From Chelativorans sp. AA-79 (GTDB taxonomy: Bacteria > Pseudomonadota > Alphaproteobacteria > Rhizobiales > Rhizobiaceae), in contig NZ_CP120361.1 of the NCBI RefSeq assembly GCF_029457495.1, positions 1,178,001-1,242,000 on the forward strand: a DNA stretch of 64,000 bases, written 5' to 3'. This document shows positions 48,676 through 57,163 of this stretch, in pieces. The stretch's first letter is position 1. Each line of letters opens with the position of its first letter. The translations under genes and the position numbers were made by a program. The notes below the pieces were generated by a model. It made no database searches. It was not told where the DNA came from and worked only from the letters and a program-made list of their open reading frames with translations.

Positions 48676-49723
48676 CGGCATCCGCGCCATGTGGATGCGG
48701 GGAGGGACTTCCAAGGGGGGCTACTTCCTCGCCTCCGACCTGCCGCAGGACCCGCGGGAACGCGATGCGCTGCTGCTCAGCCTCATGGGCTCGCCCGACC
48801 CGCGCCAGATTGACGGGATGGGCGGCGCCAACCCGCTCACCTCCAAGGTGGCCGTGGTGAAGCCTTCCGAGCGCCGGGGCGTCGATGTGGACTACCTCTT
48901 CCTGCAGGTCTTCGTCGACCAGGCGATCGTCTCCGACTCCCAGAATTGCGGCAACATCCTCGCAGGCGTCGGCCCCTTCGCCATCGAGCGCGGGCTGGTG
49001 CCGGCGAAACCGGACGAGACGGACGTCCGCATCTTCATGGAGAACACCAACCAGATCGCCGTTGCCACGGTCGAGACGCCCGATGGCCAGGTCAATTATG
49101 CAGGTGACGCGCGTATCGACGGTGTTCCGGGCACGGCCGCGCCCATCCCCATCGTCTTTCAGGATACGGCCGGCTCAACCTGCGGGGCGCTGCTGCCCTC
49201 CGGCAAACCGGTGGATGTGATCGGGGGCGTGCGGGCGACGCTCATCGACAACGGCATGCCCTGCGTGATCCTCGACGCGGCCGATTTCGGCATCTCCGGG
49301 CAGGAGACGCCGAAGGAGCTGGAAGCCAATGCCGAGCTCAAGGCGCACCTCGAAACCATCCGGCTCAAGGCGGGCCCGATGATGAATCTTGGGGGTGTTG
49401 CGGAGAAATCCGTGCCCAAGATGACGCTCGTGAGCCCCGCGCGGCATGGCGGCGTCATCTCGACCCGCAGCTTCATTCCGCATCGCTGCCATGACGCAAT
49501 CGGTGTTTTCGGCGCGGTCAGCGTCGCCACTGCCTGCCTGCTTCCCGAGGGGCCGGCGGCGGCATATGCCGAAATTCCGGGCGGGCATTCCAAATCCATG
49601 TCCGTCGAACATCCGACCGGCGAGTTCACCGTTATCGCCAATCTAGACGAGAAGGGCCAAATTCAATCCGCCGGCGTGCTGAGGACCGCGCGCAAGCTCG
49701 CGGACGGCCTCGTTTTTCCATAA
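48668..49723 (+). CDS. galD: 4-oxalomesaconate tautomerase (GalD, PrpF family)
   Basis: A 351-residue PrpF/diaminopimelate-epimerase-fold isomerase. It begins [20 protein letters not shown], contains [20 protein letters not shown] with the likely catalytic cysteine, and ends with [20 protein letters not shown] and [15 protein letters not shown]. GalD converts the keto form of 4-oxalomesaconate into the enol form used by GalB. Together with GalB and GalC it completes a lower route from gallate-type ring cleavage to central metabolism. Confidence 0.88.
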   Translation: MSDGIRAMWMRGGTSKGGYFLASDLPQDPRERDALLLSLMGSPDPRQIDGMGGANPLTSKVAVVKPSERRGVDVDYLFLQVFVDQAIVSDSQNCGNILAGVGPFAIERGLVPAKPDETDVRIFMENTNQIAVATVETPDGQVNYAGDARIDGVPGTAAPIPIVFQDTAGSTCGALLPSGKPVDVIGGVRATLIDNGMPCVILDAADFGISGQETPKELEANAELKAHLETIRLKAGPMMNLGGVAEKSVPKMTLVSPARHGGVISTRSFIPHRCHDAIGVFGAVSVATACLLPEGPAAAYAEIPGGHSKSMSVEHPTGEFTVIANLDEKGQIQSAGVLRTARKLADGLVFP

Positions 49724-49736
49724 CAAGAGCAGCGTA

Positions 49737-51035
49737 ATGAGCGGGGCGCTTCCGGATTTGCCGTCTGCCGTTCTAGATAGCGGCATGCAGCCTTATCCGA
49801 ATCTGCGCCATATCCGGCTTTTCGAAGCGGCCGTCGACCTCGCCTCACTGTCGCGTGCCGCCGAGGCCGTCCACATCTCGCAACCTGCCGCCTCGCAGGC
49901 GATCTCCAGGTTGGAGGTATATTTCGGCGGTCTGCTCCTGCACCGGCAGGGCGCGCGCGTTTCTCCCACGGAACGCGGCACGGTCGTTGCGCGCCGGGCG
50001 CGCCGCAGCCTCGAACTCCTGCGCTCGGCCAGCGCCAATCTCGCGCGCCAGTCCCGTATCGGCAAGGGGCTGGCGATGGACTTGCTCGAAGTGCACGCCA
50101 CCATCACGCAGCTTCGCGCGATCGCCGCTTTTGCTGATACGGGGACATTCCTGGGGGCCGCCCGGCTGCTCGGCCAGGCGGAGCCCTCGGTCCAGCGCGC
50201 GGCACGCCAACTCGAGCGTATCGTCCGCGTGCCGCTCTTCGACGGGGCGTACCGCTCACTGCGCCTCACGCCTGCCGGCGCCATGCTCGCCAGCCACGCG
50301 CATCTCATCCTGCGGGAACTCGACAGCGCCGGCGAGGAGGTGCGTGAGATCGACGGCAGGTTCGACGGGCGCATCGTCGTCGGCACCCTGCCGCTGGTGC
50401 GAACGAAGATCATCCCGGCGGCGATCGCGAAACTCTCCGCACTCCGTCCCGAGGCGAGCATCGAAATCCTCGACGGCGATTATGACAGCCTGATCGCCGC
50501 CCTCATGACCGGCAAGATCGATCTCCTCATCGGCGCCCTCCGCCGCAGCACATTAGACAAGCGGCTGGTGGAGGAGACGCTGTTCAGCGACGGCCTCTCC
50601 ATCATCGCGCGGGCGGACCACCCGCTGCGGCAGAAGCGGGAAATCACCCACGAGGACCTCGCGCGCTATCCCTGGGTGCTGCCGCGCCGCGGCACGCCCA
50701 CCCGCGCCATCTTCGAAGTGCTCGCGGAGCGATTTCCGCCGGGCGCGACGCCGAGCGGCAACATCGTCACCGGATCGCTGGTCGCCGTGCGCGGCATCCT
50801 CCTGCAGACGGATCGGCTCACGATCCTCTCGCGCCAGCAGATCGAGTATGATGAGAAGGCGGGGCTGCTGGGCGTCGTTCCCTTCGGCCTGCCCCAATCC
50901 GAGCGGCCGATCGGCATGACTTTACGCAGCAACTGGGAGCCGACGGCACTCCAGCGCGATTTCATCGCCGCCCTGCGCGAGGCGGTGGCGGAGGCTGCGG
51001 CAGGGGGAATGCCTCCGCGACCAATTGAAAAATAG
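49737..51035 (+). CDS. LysR-family regulator with two helix-turn-helix domains
   Basis: A 432-residue LysR-type protein, about 130 residues longer than usual. Two LysR DNA-binding domains stand in tandem: the first (about 23-95) has LSRAAEAVHISQPAASQAIS and the second (about 121-195) has LGAARLLGQAEPSVQRAARQ, each followed by its own wing with SPTERG or LTPAG. A single effector domain follows (VVGTLPLVRTKIIPAAIAKL onwards). It is 13 bases after galD, so it is probably the regulator of the gal genes. An internal ATG at 49785 is an alternative start. Confidence 0.85.
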   Translation: MSGALPDLPSAVLDSGMQPYPNLRHIRLFEAAVDLASLSRAAEAVHISQPAASQAISRLEVYFGGLLLHRQGARVSPTERGTVVARRARRSLELLRSASANLARQSRIGKGLAMDLLEVHATITQLRAIAAFADTGTFLGAARLLGQAEPSVQRAARQLERIVRVPLFDGAYRSLRLTPAGAMLASHAHLILRELDSAGEEVREIDGRFDGRIVVGTLPLVRTKIIPAAIAKLSALRPEASIEILDGDYDSLIAALMTGKIDLLIGALRRSTLDKRLVEETLFSDGLSIIARADHPLRQKREITHEDLARYPWVLPRRGTPTRAIFEVLAERFPPGATPSGNIVTGSLVAVRGILLQTDRLTILSRQQIEYDEKAGLLGVVPFGLPQSERPIGMTLRSNWEPTALQRDFIAALREAVAEAAAGGMPPRPIEK

Positions 51036-51044
51036 ATTGTTCAA

Positions 51045-51065
51045 AAGGAAACTATCTGTTTCCTT
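51045..51065. promoter_or_regulatory. Perfect 21-base inverted repeat before the acyl-CoA dehydrogenase
   Basis: AAGGAAAC-TATCT-GTTTCCTT lies between the lysR stop and the dehydrogenase start. No T tract follows, so an operator is more likely than a terminator. Just upstream, TTGAA (51025-51029) and TTCAA (51040-51044) form a second, wider inverted repeat. Confidence 0.5.
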
Positions 51066-51112
51066 CGACGATGCCGGGAGGCAATGACCGTGAGGCTCGG
51101 AGGAGGTGCCGC

Positions 51113-52834
51113 GTGGGCTTCAGCAGACAGGCCGAAATCTCATCCCGATTGCTGGAAATCTCTTCCGCCTGGGCGGAGGTGCGCGCGGGCAGGGAGGAAA
51201 TCGACGCGGATCTCGCCCGCATGATCCTGGGCGGTGCGGCGCAGTTCGCCGAGTCCCGGATCGAGCCGCTCGCTGCGGTCGCGGATCGTGAAGGCTGCGG
51301 CCTGCGGGAAGGACGGGTCATCACCCCACCCGGCTACAGGGAGACGTGGCAGGCGCTCTGCGAAACCGGCTGGCTCGGGCTCGACCTGCCTGCGCATGCG
51401 GGCGGGCCGGGGCTCCCGCTCACGCTCCACACCGCCGCGCAGATGCTCTTCGATCGGGCAAGCCCCGCCTTCGTGATGGTGGCGGGGGCGACCCGCTCGG
51501 CGGCCTTCGTGGTGAATGCCTTCGGAGACGAAGAAGCCCGGCGGGAATGGCTGCCGCGCCTCGTCTCGGGCGAATGGAGCGCGACCATCTGCATCTCCGA
51601 GCCCGACGCTGGCTCCGATGTTGGCCGCATCCGCACCCGCGCAGAAGAAGGCGGGGACGGTCTCTGGCGCATCTCCGGCCAGAAGTGCTGGATCTCCTTC
51701 GGTGATCATGACCTTACCGCCCGCATTGGCCATCTCCTGCTCGCGCGCACCGGCGAGGCGGAAGAGGGAACGCGGGGCTTGAGCCTTTTCCTCGTGCCGG
51801 ACCAGGTCGTGGTCGGGAGTGGCGGCTTTCGTCGCAACGGCATCACCGTCGAGCGCATCGAGGAGAAGCTGGGATTGCACGGCTCGCCAACCTGCGTGCT
51901 GCGCTTCAATGGCGCTGAAGGCATTCTCCTTGGCGAGGTCCACCGCGGCCTGCCGCAGCTCTTCCTGATGATCGAACGCATGCGGCTGCTCACTGCCGGG
52001 CAGGGCGCGGCCACCGCGATCGCCGCGGTGGATATCGCCGAGCGTTATGCGCAGGAGCGCCGGCAAGGTGGCGCCCCGGAGGCGCCGCCGGTACCGATCA
52101 TCGCGCACGCGGACGTGCAAAGGCAGCTCGCTGGCATGGCCGCGCGCACCTACGCCCTCCATGCCTTCGTGCTCGAGCTCGCCGCCGTTCTCGACCTTGC
52201 GGAAACCGGGGCGGAAGATCAGCGGGCGCTCGCGGCCTGGCTCATGCCCATCGCGAAGAATTTCGGCGCTGAGACCGGTTTCGATGCCGCGAGTGCGGCG
52301 ATCCAGGTACTGGGCGGTGCCGGGTACACGAAGGAATGGCCGGCCGAGCGGCTGCTCAGGGATTCGCGCATCCTCTCCATTTTCGAGGGCACGACCGGCA
52401 TGCAGGCGCTCGACCTGCTGCACCGCAGGCTGTGGAAAGATGAGGGCAGGGGCCTTCGCATCCTCGCCGAGCGCATACGTCACGAGGTGGCACAAGCAGG
52501 GGACCGGAAGGCGGCGGGCATGGCGGTCGGTATCCTGGAGCGGCTCGAAGCGCTGGCGGAGCATTTTTCGGAGCTCAAGACCGACCGACGCACCGCTGAA
52601 ACAGGAGCCGATGCATTCTTCCGCGCAGCCTGGGCGGCCACCTTCGCCTGGATGTCGCTGCGCCTCGTCTCGCTTCTCGATTCCCCGCGTGACGATCTCG
52701 ACCGCCATCTGGGTGCCCTCGGCCGGTATGGCCTATGCGAGGCCGAGGCGGAGATGCATGCAGCCGAGGCGCGATCCCGCATCCCCGCCGATCTGGTCTG
52801 TGCGCCGTGGCGGTATTTGGCGGCCGAGGACTGA
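51113..52834 (+). CDS. Acyl-CoA dehydrogenase, probably for arylpropanoyl-CoA
   Basis: A 573-residue FAD-dependent acyl-CoA dehydrogenase of the long FadE type, with an extra C-terminal region of about 150 residues. Motifs are CISEPDAGSDVGRIRTRAEE, EEKLGLHGSPTCVLRFNGAE and RDSRILSIFEGTTGMQALDL. I chose the GTG at 51113 because AGGAGGTG ends five bases before it. The neighbours make cinnamoyl-CoA esters, so this enzyme may let side-chain-saturated phenylpropanoids (dihydrocinnamates) enter the same route. That role is inference. Confidence 0.82.
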   Translation: MGFSRQAEISSRLLEISSAWAEVRAGREEIDADLARMILGGAAQFAESRIEPLAAVADREGCGLREGRVITPPGYRETWQALCETGWLGLDLPAHAGGPGLPLTLHTAAQMLFDRASPAFVMVAGATRSAAFVVNAFGDEEARREWLPRLVSGEWSATICISEPDAGSDVGRIRTRAEEGGDGLWRISGQKCWISFGDHDLTARIGHLLLARTGEAEEGTRGLSLFLVPDQVVVGSGGFRRNGITVERIEEKLGLHGSPTCVLRFNGAEGILLGEVHRGLPQLFLMIERMRLLTAGQGAATAIAAVDIAERYAQERRQGGAPEAPPVPIIAHADVQRQLAGMAARTYALHAFVLELAAVLDLAETGAEDQRALAAWLMPIAKNFGAETGFDAASAAIQVLGGAGYTKEWPAERLLRDSRILSIFEGTTGMQALDLLHRRLWKDEGRGLRILAERIRHEVAQAGDRKAAGMAVGILERLEALAEHFSELKTDRRTAETGADAFFRAAWAATFAWMSLRLVSLLDSPRDDLDRHLGALGRYGLCEAEAEMHAAEARSRIPADLVCAPWRYLAAED

Positions 52835-52902
52835 TTTACTGCCCGGCAGGATAGAGGGGCGGAGGAACGGTCTCTCTTCCGGCATCCATTCGCCGGCGCT
52901 TC

Positions 52903-53664
52903 CTATTTCGGAGCCATCCTGATGGCGCCGTCGAGGCGGATGATCTCGCCGTTCAGCATCTGGTTCTCGATGATGTGGCAGGCGAGCGCGGCATATTCCT
53001 CCGGCTCCCCGAGACGCGGCGGGAAGGGCACTTGCGCAGCAAGCGACTGCTGCGCTTCCTCCGGCAGGCTCGCGAGCATGGGCGTGCGGAAGATGCCGGG
53101 GGCGATGCTCACCACCCGAATGCCGGAGCGCGCGAGGTCGCGCGCGATGGGAAGCGTCATCGCGGCGATCCCGCCCTTGCTGGCCGAATAGGCGGCTTGG
53201 CCGATCTGGCCGTCGAAGGCCGCCACGGACGCCGTATTAACGATCACACCACGCTCGCCGCCATCCAATGGCTCGACCTCTTGGGCAATCGAGGCGAAAA
53301 GCCGGATCATGTTGAAGGTCCCGACCAGGTTCACCTCGAGGGTCTTTCGGAAGAGGTCGAGCGGATGTGGGCCGTTTTTGCCGACAGTGCGGCCCGCCGT
53401 CGCAATGCCGGCGCAGTTGACGAGGATGCGCGGCGCGCCGAGCTCGGCGGAAACGCCGGTGAACGCGGCTTCGCCCTGCTCGGCGCTGGCCACGTCGCAG
53501 GCGATTGCCAGCCCGCCGATGCTGTCTGCCACATCCTGCGCCCGGCCGGCATTGAGATCGACCACCGCGACGCGTGCGCCGCGTGTGGCAAGGGCGCGCG
53601 CCGTTGCCTCGCCGAGCCCGGAGCCGCCACCCGTCACCACCGCCACCATACCTTTCGGTTTCAT
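52903..53664 (-). CDS. 3-hydroxyacyl-CoA dehydrogenase, SDR type (CouN-like)
   Basis: A 253-residue SDR close to human HSD10-type 3-hydroxyacyl-CoA dehydrogenases: [67 protein letters not shown] with the catalytic serine and tyrosine, and [14 protein letters not shown]. It would oxidise 3-hydroxy-3-arylpropanoyl-CoA to the beta-keto ester. It is on the minus strand together with the CoA synthetase, separated from it by a palindromic repeat. Confidence 0.82.
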   Translation of the reverse strand: MKPKGMVAVVTGGGSGLGEATARALATRGARVAVVDLNAGRAQDVADSIGGLAIACDVASAEQGEAAFTGVSAELGAPRILVNCAGIATAGRTVGKNGPHPLDLFRKTLEVNLVGTFNMIRLFASIAQEVEPLDGGERGVIVNTASVAAFDGQIGQAAYSASKGGIAAMTLPIARDLARSGIRVVSIAPGIFRTPMLASLPEEAQQSLAAQVPFPPRLGEPEEYAALACHIIENQMLNGEIIRLDGAIRMAPK

Positions 53665-53692
53665 CTAGCCTCCTAGATTCGCGTTCCTCTAA

Positions 53693-53845
53693 CCCCCTCT
53701 GGCCTGCCGGCCATCTCCCCCTCAAGGGGGGAGATTACGCCGGCCACATGTTCCGAGCCTGTCTGCAACACCAGCAATTGGCGAAAGCAAAGGTGGCGTC
53801 TGATCTCCCCCCTTGAGGGGGAGATGGCCGGCAGGCCAGAGGGGG
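53693..53845. repeat. Palindromic intergenic repeat, copy 2
   Basis: A 153-base element between the SDR and the CoA synthetase genes. Its ends are perfect 43-base inverted repeats (53693-53735 and 53803-53845) with the same core CTGGCCTGCCGGCCATCTCC as copy 1. The interior aligns with copy 1 in reverse orientation, sharing TTTCGCCA, a CAGA block and TCGG-ACA-G-GGCCGG. It is located inside a minus-strand transcription unit, as copy 1 is inside the smo operon. Confidence 0.85.
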
Positions 53846-53872
53846 GTGAGAAGAATGCAACCTCTCCAGTTA

Positions 53873-55732
53873 TCAGATCTCGATCACGCGGTCCGAATCC
53901 GAATAGAGTTCCTCGACCCATTCGCCGCGGTTGCGCAGGATGGCCCGCTGGTTGATCGAGCCCTTGTCGGTTGTCTCGCCCTTGTCCATGGAGGGTGGCG
54001 GGTCGACCAGCACCATGCGCCGCACGAGTGTGGAAGAGCCGGTGTTGCCGGCGGCAAGCGACTGCAACTTTTCCTTCAGATGCGCGCGCACGGCGGGGTG
54101 TGCGAACAGAGCCAGTGGTTCGGCGGGCGCATTCTGCCCGGCGATCCCGGCCAAGAGCTTCAGGTCGGGGAAGACGAGCGCACCGATACAGGGCCGGTCG
54201 GGGCCGGCGATCGCCACGTCGCGCACCACCTCGCCGAAATGGTTGATGAACTGGGTGCGAAGCGCACCGGTGCTCACCCAGGTGCCGGTGTCGAGCTTGA
54301 AATTCTCCGCCGTGCGCCCATCGAAGAAGAAGCCCGCCGTCAGGTCTTCGGGGTCGGCGAAGCGGAGCGCGTCGCCGAAGCGGTAATAGCCCTCCTCGTC
54401 GAAGGCTTCCGCCGTCAGCGCCGGCGCGTTCCAATAGCCGGGCGTGATGTTGGGACCCTTCACGCGTGCGTCGAGCTTGCCGTCCATGGGCACCAGCTTC
54501 AGCGAAACCCCGTGGCAGGGCAGGCCCACATTGCCCGCCTTCTCCTGCGGCCAGGTGCACATCAGGCAGGCGGGCGCGGTCTCCGTCGCGCCGAGCCCTG
54601 TCGCAAGCAGAACGCATTCGCCCGTCGTTTCGATGGAAAGCCGTTCCAGTGCATCCCAGGTGTGCTGGGCCATGCCGGCGCCCGCATACCAGAGGAGCTT
54701 CAGGTCCTTGAAAAAGGTCTCCCGCAAGGCGCCGTCCGCTTCCAGATGGGGGATCAGTGCCTCGAAGCCCTTCGGCACATTGAAATACCAAGTGGGCGAT
54801 ATCTCGCGCAGATTGCGCACGGTCCTGCCGATGTCGTCCCTGGTCGGCCTGCCGTCGTCGACATAGAGCGTGCCGCCGTTGAAGAGGGCAATGTAGAAGA
54901 CCTTGTTGCCGCCGGCAGTGTGGTGCCAGGGCGCCCAGTCGAGCAGCACCGGCGGCTCGTCCTTGAAGTAGGCGAAGGTCTCCCGGCTCATGACCTGGTT
55001 GGACGAGATCATGCGGTTGGTGTTGATCACCGCCTTGGGCGAGCCGGTCGAGCCGGAGGTGAAGAGGAACTTCGCGATCGTGTCGCCCGTCACCGCGCGG
55101 TAGGCGTCGTCGACGGCGGGGCGGGGGTCCGTGGCCAGCGCGCGGGCGAAATCCTCCTCCGGCCCGCGCGCGCCTCTGGTGTGGAGCCGCTTCGTCTTCG
55201 GAGCCACAGCCTCGATCGCCGGCCCGAAGCGTTCCGCGTCATTGGCGAAGATAAGGCCGGGGCGGATCGCCTCGAAGGTCTCGCGCAGCCGCGCATAATC
55301 CGTCGAGACCAGCGAGTAGGCGGGCGAGATCGCCGCATAGGGAATGCCGGCATAGGCGGCCGCGAGGCTGAGCAGCGCGTGTTCGAGATCGTTGCCGGAA
55401 AGGATGGCGAGCGGCGAGGACGCTGAAAGTCCGCGATCGATCAGGAATTGTCCGAGCCGGCGGGCCTTCGCAAGCGCGTCTGCATAGCTCAACCGACGCC
55501 ATTCGCCGTCGGGGCCGCGGTCGGCGTAAAGCGTCCGTTCGGGCACCCGCTCCGCCCAATGCACCAGCATGTCCGCGATGCGCTCGGGATAGGCAGGCAG
55601 TGGTTCCACCTGTTCCAGGTAGATGGTGCCGCCTTCGCCCCGGCGGATGTTGATCCTTGGTGTCCAGCATCGCACGGGCCTGTATGGCGCCCGCGCCTTC
55701 GGGGTGGCGGCTCCCAGCACGGCTTGGTTCAT
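53873..55732 (-). CDS. Hydroxycinnamate (feruloyl/p-coumaroyl)-CoA synthetase
   Basis: A 619-residue ANL-family acyl-CoA synthetase of the feruloyl-CoA synthase type. It opens with TPRINIRRGEGGTIYLEQVE and PLPAYPERIADMLVHWAERV, shows AILSGNDLEHALLSLAAAYA and PYAAISPAYSLVS, and carries the AMP loop KFLFTSGSTGSPKAVINTNR and the late motif NITPGYWNAPALTAEAFDEE. I chose the ATG at 55732, with GGGAGGAG upstream. It makes the CoA esters that enter the beta-oxidation-like steps, and it is divergent from the hydratase operon. Confidence 0.85.
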   Translation of the reverse strand: MNQAVLGAATPKARAPYRPVRCWTPRINIRRGEGGTIYLEQVEPLPAYPERIADMLVHWAERVPERTLYADRGPDGEWRRLSYADALAKARRLGQFLIDRGLSASSPLAILSGNDLEHALLSLAAAYAGIPYAAISPAYSLVSTDYARLRETFEAIRPGLIFANDAERFGPAIEAVAPKTKRLHTRGARGPEEDFARALATDPRPAVDDAYRAVTGDTIAKFLFTSGSTGSPKAVINTNRMISSNQVMSRETFAYFKDEPPVLLDWAPWHHTAGGNKVFYIALFNGGTLYVDDGRPTRDDIGRTVRNLREISPTWYFNVPKGFEALIPHLEADGALRETFFKDLKLLWYAGAGMAQHTWDALERLSIETTGECVLLATGLGATETAPACLMCTWPQEKAGNVGLPCHGVSLKLVPMDGKLDARVKGPNITPGYWNAPALTAEAFDEEGYYRFGDALRFADPEDLTAGFFFDGRTAENFKLDTGTWVSTGALRTQFINHFGEVVRDVAIAGPDRPCIGALVFPDLKLLAGIAGQNAPAEPLALFAHPAVRAHLKEKLQSLAAGNTGSSTLVRRMVLVDPPPSMDKGETTDKGSINQRAILRNRGEWVEELYSDSDRVIEI

Positions 55733-55777
55733 CGGCTCCTCCCTTGGGCTTCCGCATGTTCCTCCCGCGGAAGCGCC

Positions 55778-55822
55778 TTGACACCTGCGAACGAGTTCGT
55801 TCAATAATTAATAGTTCAATAG
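55778..55822. promoter_or_regulatory. Promoter and MarR-type control region between the synthetase and hydratase genes
   Basis: On the plus strand TTGACA (55778-55783) is followed after 17 bases by TCAATA (55801-55806), a good sigma-70-like promoter for the hydratase operon. Over it lie CGAAC-GA-GTTCG (55788-55799) and two direct GTTCAATA copies starting at 55799 and 55814. The MarR gene at 56653 is the natural regulator. Confidence 0.55.
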
Positions 55823-55867
55823 TGGACAGTGTCAATTTCGATGATTGGCGCTCCGAACGGGGAAATG

Positions 55868-56656
55868 ATGCCGCTGGTCACATACGAACTTGCCGACGAT
55901 GTCGCGGTGCTCACGCTCTCCCGCCCGGAAAAGCGCAATGCGATGAGCGATGCGATGCTGGGCGACCTCGGTGATGCTGTCGACCGGGCGGCGCGCGAGG
56001 CGAAAGCCGGGGTGCTGCGGGGCGAGGGGCAGCACTTCTGCGCCGGGCTCGACCTCGCGGAGCATGTGGACAAGTCGCTGATGGAGGGCATCGCCGGCTC
56101 GCGCGGCTGGCATGCCGTCTTCAACCGCATACAGCGCGGCACCATCCCGTATTTCGTGGCGCTGCACGGGGCGGTTGTCGGCGGCGGCCTGGAGCTGGCG
56201 GCCGTCGGGCATGTTCGCGTCGCGGAGCCCAACACCTATTTTGCTCTCCCGGAAGGGCAAAGAGGCATCTTCGTCGGTGGCGGCGGTTCGGTCAATGTCG
56301 CGCGCCTGATCGGCGTTTCCCGCATGATGGACATGATGCTCACGGGCCGCGTCCTCTCGGTGGAGGAGGCGGAGCGCTACGGTGCCGTGAGTTACCTCGC
56401 CGAGCCGGGCGGGGCCTTCGCCAAGGCCATGGAGCTTGCGCGTAGAGCCGCGGGCAACGCACCGCTTTCCAACTATCTCATCATCAATGCCCTGCAGCGG
56501 ATCCATGACAGCGGCCATGACGAGGGGCTGTTCTTCGAATCGATGATCGCGTCGCTCACCCAGGGTACGCCGGAAGCGCATGAGAGGTTGCGCGCCTTTC
56601 TCGACAAGAAGGCCGCGCGCCTTGCGATTCCCAACGGAGAGGAGGCAGGCGGATGA
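55868..56656 (+). CDS. Enoyl-CoA hydratase (hydroxycinnamoyl-CoA hydratase, CouM-like)
   Basis: A 262-residue crotonase-fold protein with the oxyanion-hole segments GEGQHFCAGLDLAEH and HGAVVGGGLELAAVGHVR and the active-site glutamate region ALPEGQRGIFVGGGGSVNVA. It would add water to the cinnamoyl-CoA double bond. A GTG at 55829 and an ATG at 55841 are also in frame, but only the ATG at 55868 has a GGGGAA site. It overlaps the MarR gene (ATGA). A lyase role (aldehyde release) is possible, but the CouO-like and SDR genes favour hydration only. Confidence 0.82.
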   Translation: MPLVTYELADDVAVLTLSRPEKRNAMSDAMLGDLGDAVDRAAREAKAGVLRGEGQHFCAGLDLAEHVDKSLMEGIAGSRGWHAVFNRIQRGTIPYFVALHGAVVGGGLELAAVGHVRVAEPNTYFALPEGQRGIFVGGGGSVNVARLIGVSRMMDMMLTGRVLSVEEAERYGAVSYLAEPGGAFAKAMELARRAAGNAPLSNYLIINALQRIHDSGHDEGLFFESMIASLTQGTPEAHERLRAFLDKKAARLAIPNGEEAGG

Positions 56657-57141
56657 GCGCGGTGGAGCCCATTCGCGCCGATCCCGATCAGCGGGATCCG
56701 AAGGCGAGGCTTTCCTTCGGACCGATCGAGCATTCCATCGGCTTCCTGCTGCGCATCGCGCAGCTCACCATCTTCGAGCGGACTTTCGCGGAGCTCCAGC
56801 GCCGCGATGTCAGGTTCGGGGAATTCACCATCCTGCTCGCCATTCACGAAAATCCCGGCGTGCGCCAGGGGGTGATCGCGGACGTGCTCAAGATCAAGTG
56901 GTCGAACATGACCAAGCTCGTCCGCTCCCTCGAGGAGCGCGGGCTGGTGGAGCGCTTCGTGCCGCCGCATGACCGACGCTCCGTGGAACTTCGCCTGACG
57001 AGGGCCGGCCGCGGCCTCGTCGAAGCCGGCGCGCCGCTCATGCAGGAGGCGGACCGTCGGTCGCTTTCCATGCTGTCGGAGGCGGAGCGCGCCCAGCTCC
57101 TGACGCTGCTCAGGAAGGTATCGGGATGGCCGCCACTGTGA
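56653..57141 (+). CDS. MarR-family regulator (CouR-like)
   Basis: A 162-residue MarR protein: FAELQRRDVRFGEFTILLAI, the helix-turn-helix REGVIADVL-like segment RQGVIADVLKIKWSNMTKLV and the wing VPPHDRRSVELRLTRAGRGL. It is coupled to the hydratase gene and lies between it and the CouO-like gene. CouR-type MarR repressors are released by hydroxycinnamoyl-CoA, and that is the likely signal here; the control region at 55778-55822 is the likely target. Confidence 0.85.
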   Translation: MSAVEPIRADPDQRDPKARLSFGPIEHSIGFLLRIAQLTIFERTFAELQRRDVRFGEFTILLAIHENPGVRQGVIADVLKIKWSNMTKLVRSLEERGLVERFVPPHDRRSVELRLTRAGRGLVEAGAPLMQEADRRSLSMLSEAERAQLLTLLRKVSGWPPL

Positions 57142-57163
57142 AACTGCCTGGAGGGAGGGTCTG

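Noticed and set aside
53813..55426. 537-codon open frame on the plus strand
   Set aside because: It is antisense to the CoA synthetase, whose motifs are unmistakable; the plus-strand product has the Arg/Gly/His-rich composition of a GC-rich shadow frame.
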